Below the pieces are notes generated by a model, which did not search any database, was not told the origin of the DNA, and saw only the letters and a program-made list of their open reading frames with translations. Of a stretch of 28,206 nt of DNA, positions 25,507 through 28,206 are shown one piece after another (the stretch's first letter is position 1; the number at the start of each line of letters is the position of its first letter). Made by a program: the position numbers and the translations under genes. This DNA comes from an uncultured Alistipes sp. Lineage in GTDB: Bacteria > Bacteroidota > Bacteroidia > Bacteroidales > Rikenellaceae. The stretch is taken from NCBI GenBank assembly GCA_900549685.1, contig UROX01000008.1, positions 1 through 28,206 on the forward strand, in the 5' to 3' direction.

Positions 25507-25960
25507 TGTGCCATGAAAACGATGTGCCGGAAAAAGGACGATCTGTTGCTGTTTCATGTCCGGCGTCGTTGTCCGCCGCAGGTCGCGTAGGCCCGAATTC
25601 GTCCCGAGAGAACGGTTGCCGGACTCGATGTCCCGACGAAAAGCGATCTCCGAAGTTTTTCCCGCCGGAACGGAAACGCCGGCCGCTATGCGGGACGCTC
25701 GGATACTTACGGTCGGATCGGGACTTTGCGGCTCGATGTTTCGGCGTGCCGGCACGCGTTGCCGCCGCTGCGTTTTTCGGACAGTCGGAATACCGCAGAC
25801 GCCGGAACGGGGATACGGAAGCATCCTGTCCCGGTGCCGGTAACGGCGGATGTGCCGTCTTGCCGTAAGCGGTACGGCGATTGTCCGCAAGAATACGCGA
25901 TACGGCGGCGCTCCCGAATCCGTCCCCGCGAGTTCGGTGCAGGGACGGATCGGAACCGTG
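25507..25960. other. Non-coding region between mutS and hsp20
   Basis: About 450 nt with no recognisable gene. The open frames on both strands give arginine-, proline- and serine-rich peptides without domain features. A 14-nt perfect palindrome GCGTGCCGGCACGC lies at 25744-25757. No clear T-tract terminator was found for mutS. Confidence 0.5.
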
Positions 25961-28206
25961 TCAGATGCCCGCTATCTTTTTGATTTCGTTGAGCTTGTTG
26001 AGGGCTTCGAGCGGCGTGAGCGAGTCGATGTCCAGTCCTTTGATTTCGTCGCGTATCTGCGAGAGTACCGGATCGTCGAGCTGGAACATCGACAGTTGCA
26101 TGCCGCTGTCGATGTGCGGGACGGCTGCGGTCGCTTTTTGGGACCCTTCGCTGAGTTTGCCCCGGTGGGCGGCTTCCATGTCTTTGAGGATCCGGTCGGC
26201 CCGGCGGGTGATCTGCACGGGCATGCCTGCCATTTTGGCTACGTGGATACCGAACGAATGTTCCGTCCCTCCGCGCACGAGCTTGCGCAGGAAAATGATC
26301 TTGCGATCTACCTCCCGCACCGATACGTTGTAGTTCTTGACCCGTTCGTAAAGTTCCTCCATTTCGTTGAGCTCGTGGTAGTGCGTGGCGAAAAGGGTTT
26401 TCGCCCGGGCCTTGGGATGCTGGTGGATGTACTCGACCATCGCCCATGCGATGGAGATGCCGTCGTAGGTGCTCGTACCCCGGCCGATCTCGTCCAGCAG
26501 CACGAGGCTGCGTTCGGAGATGTTGTTCAGGATGCTGGCCGACTCGAGCATTTCGACCATGAAGGTCGATTCGCCCTGCGAGATGTTGTCCGATGCGCCC
26601 ACGCGGGTGAAAATCTTGTCCACGATGCCGATGTGCGCTTCGCGGGCGGGCACGTAGCTGCCGATCTGGGCCATCAGGACGATGAGGGCCGTCTGGCGCA
26701 GAATGGCCGATTTACCGGACATGTTGGGACCGGTGATGACGATGATCTGCTGCGAGTCGTCGTTCAGCAGGACGTCGTTGGGTACGTACTCTTCGCCGAC
26801 CTTCATCAGCGTCTCGATCACCGGATGGCGCCCTTCGCGGATGTCGATTGTCTGCGAGTCGTTCACCTCCGGCCGGCAGTAGCCCCGGGCGACGGCCTGC
26901 GAGGCGAATCCCAGCAGGCAGTCCATGCGGGCGATGACCGAAGCGTCGGTCTGTATCCGGCCGACGTACTGCGTGAGTTCGGCCAGCAATGCGGCGAACA
27001 GCTCCTGTTCGAGCACCAGTATCCGGCTCTCGGCGCCCAGAATCTTCTCTTCGTATTCTTTCAGCTCGGCCGTGATGTAGCGTTCGGCGCCCGTGAGCGT
27101 CTGCTTGCGGATCCATTCGGGCGGCACCTTGTCCTTGTAGGTGTTGCGCACCTCGATATAGTAGCCGAACACGTTGTTGAAACTGATCTTGAGCGAAGGG
27201 ATGCCCGTCGCTTCGCTTTCCCGCCGCTGGATGTCCGAGAGAATTTCCTTGCCGTGCGAGGCGATGTTGCGCAGGTCGTCCAATTCGATGCTGACGCCGG
27301 GAGCGATGACGCCTCCCTTCTGTATCTGGTTCGACGGATCGGGGTAGATCTCCTTGTCGATTTTTTCGCGGACGCTCAGACAGAGGTCCAGTTCGGCGGC
27401 TATCTTCTGCAGCGGTGCTTTGTCCGAGGCTTCGAGCCGGGTCTTGATTTTCTCGATGGCGAACAGCGCGTTCTTGAGCTGCACCACTTCGCGCGGGGAG
27501 ACCCGTCCCACGGCGATTCTCGAAATGATCCGTTCCAGGTCGCCCACCGTATTGATCGCTTCGCAGAGCGTCTCGCGCAACGAGGCGTCCCCGATGAACA
27601 GTCCGACGGTCTCGGCCCGGCGGTTGATCCGGTCGATATCCTTGAGCGGCAGTGAAATCCATCGTCTCAGGAGTCGTGCGCCCATCGGCGAGGAGGTCTT
27701 GTCCAGCACGTCGAAAAGCGAACTGCCTTCCTGTCCGCCGTTGGCCGTGAAGAGTTCGAGGTTGCGGATCGAGAATTTGTTGATCCACACGTAGCGGTCT
27801 TCGTCGATACGGGAGATCGACGATATGTGTTTGGTGTTCCGGTGTTCGGTGAATTCCAGATAGTAGAGGATCGCTCCCGCCGCTGTGACGGCCTCCGGCA
27901 TCCGCTCGATGCCGAATCCTTTGAGCGAGGTAGTGCCGAACTGGGACAGTAGCTTTTCCCGTCCGGCATTGAGTTCGAACATCCACGGGTCGAGCCGGTA
28001 GGTGTAGTGCCGGGTGCCGAAGGCTTCCGCGAATTCCGCCTCGTAACCCTTCTGATAGATCACTTCCTTGGGCGACAGGTTGGCCAGCAGCTTGTCGATA
28101 TAGGCGTTGTTGCCGTCGGCGGCGAAAAATTCGCCGGTGGAGACGTCGAGAAACGCAACGCCGGTTTTCTTTTTGCCGAAGTAGACCGAGGCGAGGAATG
28201 TGTTTT
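25961..28206 (-). CDS. mutS: DNA mismatch repair ATPase MutS (N-terminus beyond window)
   Basis: The frame is open to the right edge, giving 748 codons including the stop. About 120 N-terminal residues, including the Phe-X-Glu mismatch-reading motif, lie outside. The visible start (FLASVYFGKKKTGVAFLDVS, TGEFFAAD) is the end of domain I. Connector, core and clamp domains follow, then the ATPase: Walker A GPNMSGKS (about 26709-26732), the signature stretch around SQGESTFMVEM, Walker B LLDEIGRGTS (about 26467-26496), and ATHYHELNEME. The C-terminal helices end LTPLEALNKLNEIKKIAGI as in full-length MutS1. MutS recognises mispaired bases and recruits MutL. The internal GTG at 28063 is not the start. 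No frameshift is seen. Confidence 0.96.
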   Translation of the reverse strand, partial: NTFLASVYFGKKKTGVAFLDVSTGEFFAADGNNAYIDKLLANLSPKEVIYQKGYEAEFAEAFGTRHYTYRLDPWMFELNAGREKLLSQFGTTSLKGFGIERMPEAVTAAGAILYYLEFTEHRNTKHISSISRIDEDRYVWINKFSIRNLELFTANGGQEGSSLFDVLDKTSSPMGARLLRRWISLPLKDIDRINRRAETVGLFIGDASLRETLCEAINTVGDLERIISRIAVGRVSPREVVQLKNALFAIEKIKTRLEASDKAPLQKIAAELDLCLSVREKIDKEIYPDPSNQIQKGGVIAPGVSIELDDLRNIASHGKEILSDIQRRESEATGIPSLKISFNNVFGYYIEVRNTYKDKVPPEWIRKQTLTGAERYITAELKEYEEKILGAESRILVLEQELFAALLAELTQYVGRIQTDASVIARMDCLLGFASQAVARGYCRPEVNDSQTIDIREGRHPVIETLMKVGEEYVPNDVLLNDDSQQIIVITGPNMSGKSAILRQTALIVLMAQIGSYVPAREAHIGIVDKIFTRVGASDNISQGESTFMVEMLESASILNNISERSLVLLDEIGRGTSTYDGISIAWAMVEYIHQHPKARAKTLFATHYHELNEMEELYERVKNYNVSVREVDRKIIFLRKLVRGGTEHSFGIHVAKMAGMPVQITRRADRILKDMEAAHRGKLSEGSQKATAAVPHIDSGMQLSMFQLDDPVLSQIRDEIKGLDIDSLTPLEALNKLNEIKKIAGI

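Noticed and set aside
25744..25757. Perfect 14-nt palindrome GCGTGCCGGCACGC
   Set aside because: It is GC-only with one short AT core, lies far from any start codon, and such palindromes are expected by chance in this composition.
25417..25890. 158-codon N-terminal extension of hsp20
   Set aside because: The extension is arginine-rich without homology, crosses the leader with the AGGAGG site, and would make the protein twice the normal Hsp20 length.
25850..27655. 601-codon plus-strand frame opposite mutS
   Set aside because: MutS is unmistakable on the minus strand. This frame begins in non-coding DNA and its peptide has no recognisable features.
1..28206. CRISPR arrays, insertion sequences, phage genes or direct-repeat arrays
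   Set aside because: No regularly spaced repeats, transposase or integrase motifs or long direct repeats were seen by eye.

Overview
The window looks like a chromosomal segment from a gut Bacteroidota, most likely a GC-rich Bacteroidales such as an Alistipes/Rikenellaceae relative. The support is: several -7 promoter boxes of the Bacteroidota type TAnnTTTG (2014, 2596, 5750, 18185, 19581), mostly weak Shine-Dalgarno sites, strongly GC-biased third codon positions, many exported glycoside hydrolases and lipoproteins, and families common in this phylum (AsmA-like giant protein, DUF5106/thioredoxin lipoprotein, TIGR04076 protein, GH127, WbsX/GH99-like). The genus is inference. No phage, insertion sequence, CRISPR array, rRNA or tRNA was recognised.

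Layout. Positions 1-440 hold no convincing gene; a palindrome and a terminator-like hairpin lie there. 440-1864 encodes an L-arabinose/L-fucose isomerase-superfamily enzyme. 2048-5737 is an envelope block: a periplasmic YtfJ-like thioredoxin-fold protein, a POTRA-less Omp85/BamA-type barrel and an EptA-like phosphoethanolamine transferase. 5789-17932 is a glycan-degradation block: GH3 with an inserted PA14 domain, GH127 beta-L-arabinofuranosidase, a GNAT acetyltransferase, a GH99-like (WbsX) lipoprotein, a 723-aa glycosidase-like protein of unresolved family with GH42-like architecture, and a GH78 alpha-L-rhamnosidase lipoprotein. 18234-19388 is fucO (lactaldehyde reductase). 19612-24158 is a two-gene overlapping unit (AsmA-like protein and a DUF5106/thioredoxin lipoprotein), followed by a TIGR04076 small protein. 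The right end is on the minus strand: hsp20 (24988-25416) and a 3'-partial view of mutS (25961-28206, N-terminus beyond the edge).

How the genes fit together. The exported enzymes suit the removal of terminal L-rhamnose, L-arabinofuranose and beta-linked sugars from plant glycans such as pectin side chains or arabinogalactan. The cytoplasmic isomerase and FucO would serve the downstream pathways; FucO disposes of L-lactaldehyde made from rhamnose or fucose. No SusC/SusD transporter pair, sugar kinase or aldolase is in the window, so this is either an auxiliary cluster or part of a longer locus.

The most interesting non-coding signal is in the hsp20 leader. Its unusually strong AGGAGG ribosome-binding site can form a 9-bp helix with a segment near the probable 5' end of the mRNA, a candidate RNA thermometer. 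A 20-bp imperfect hairpin at 10714-10764, whose wobble pairs work only in plus-strand RNA, is a second structured element worth checking. I did not find a clear defence, secretion or otherwise entirely new multi-gene system.
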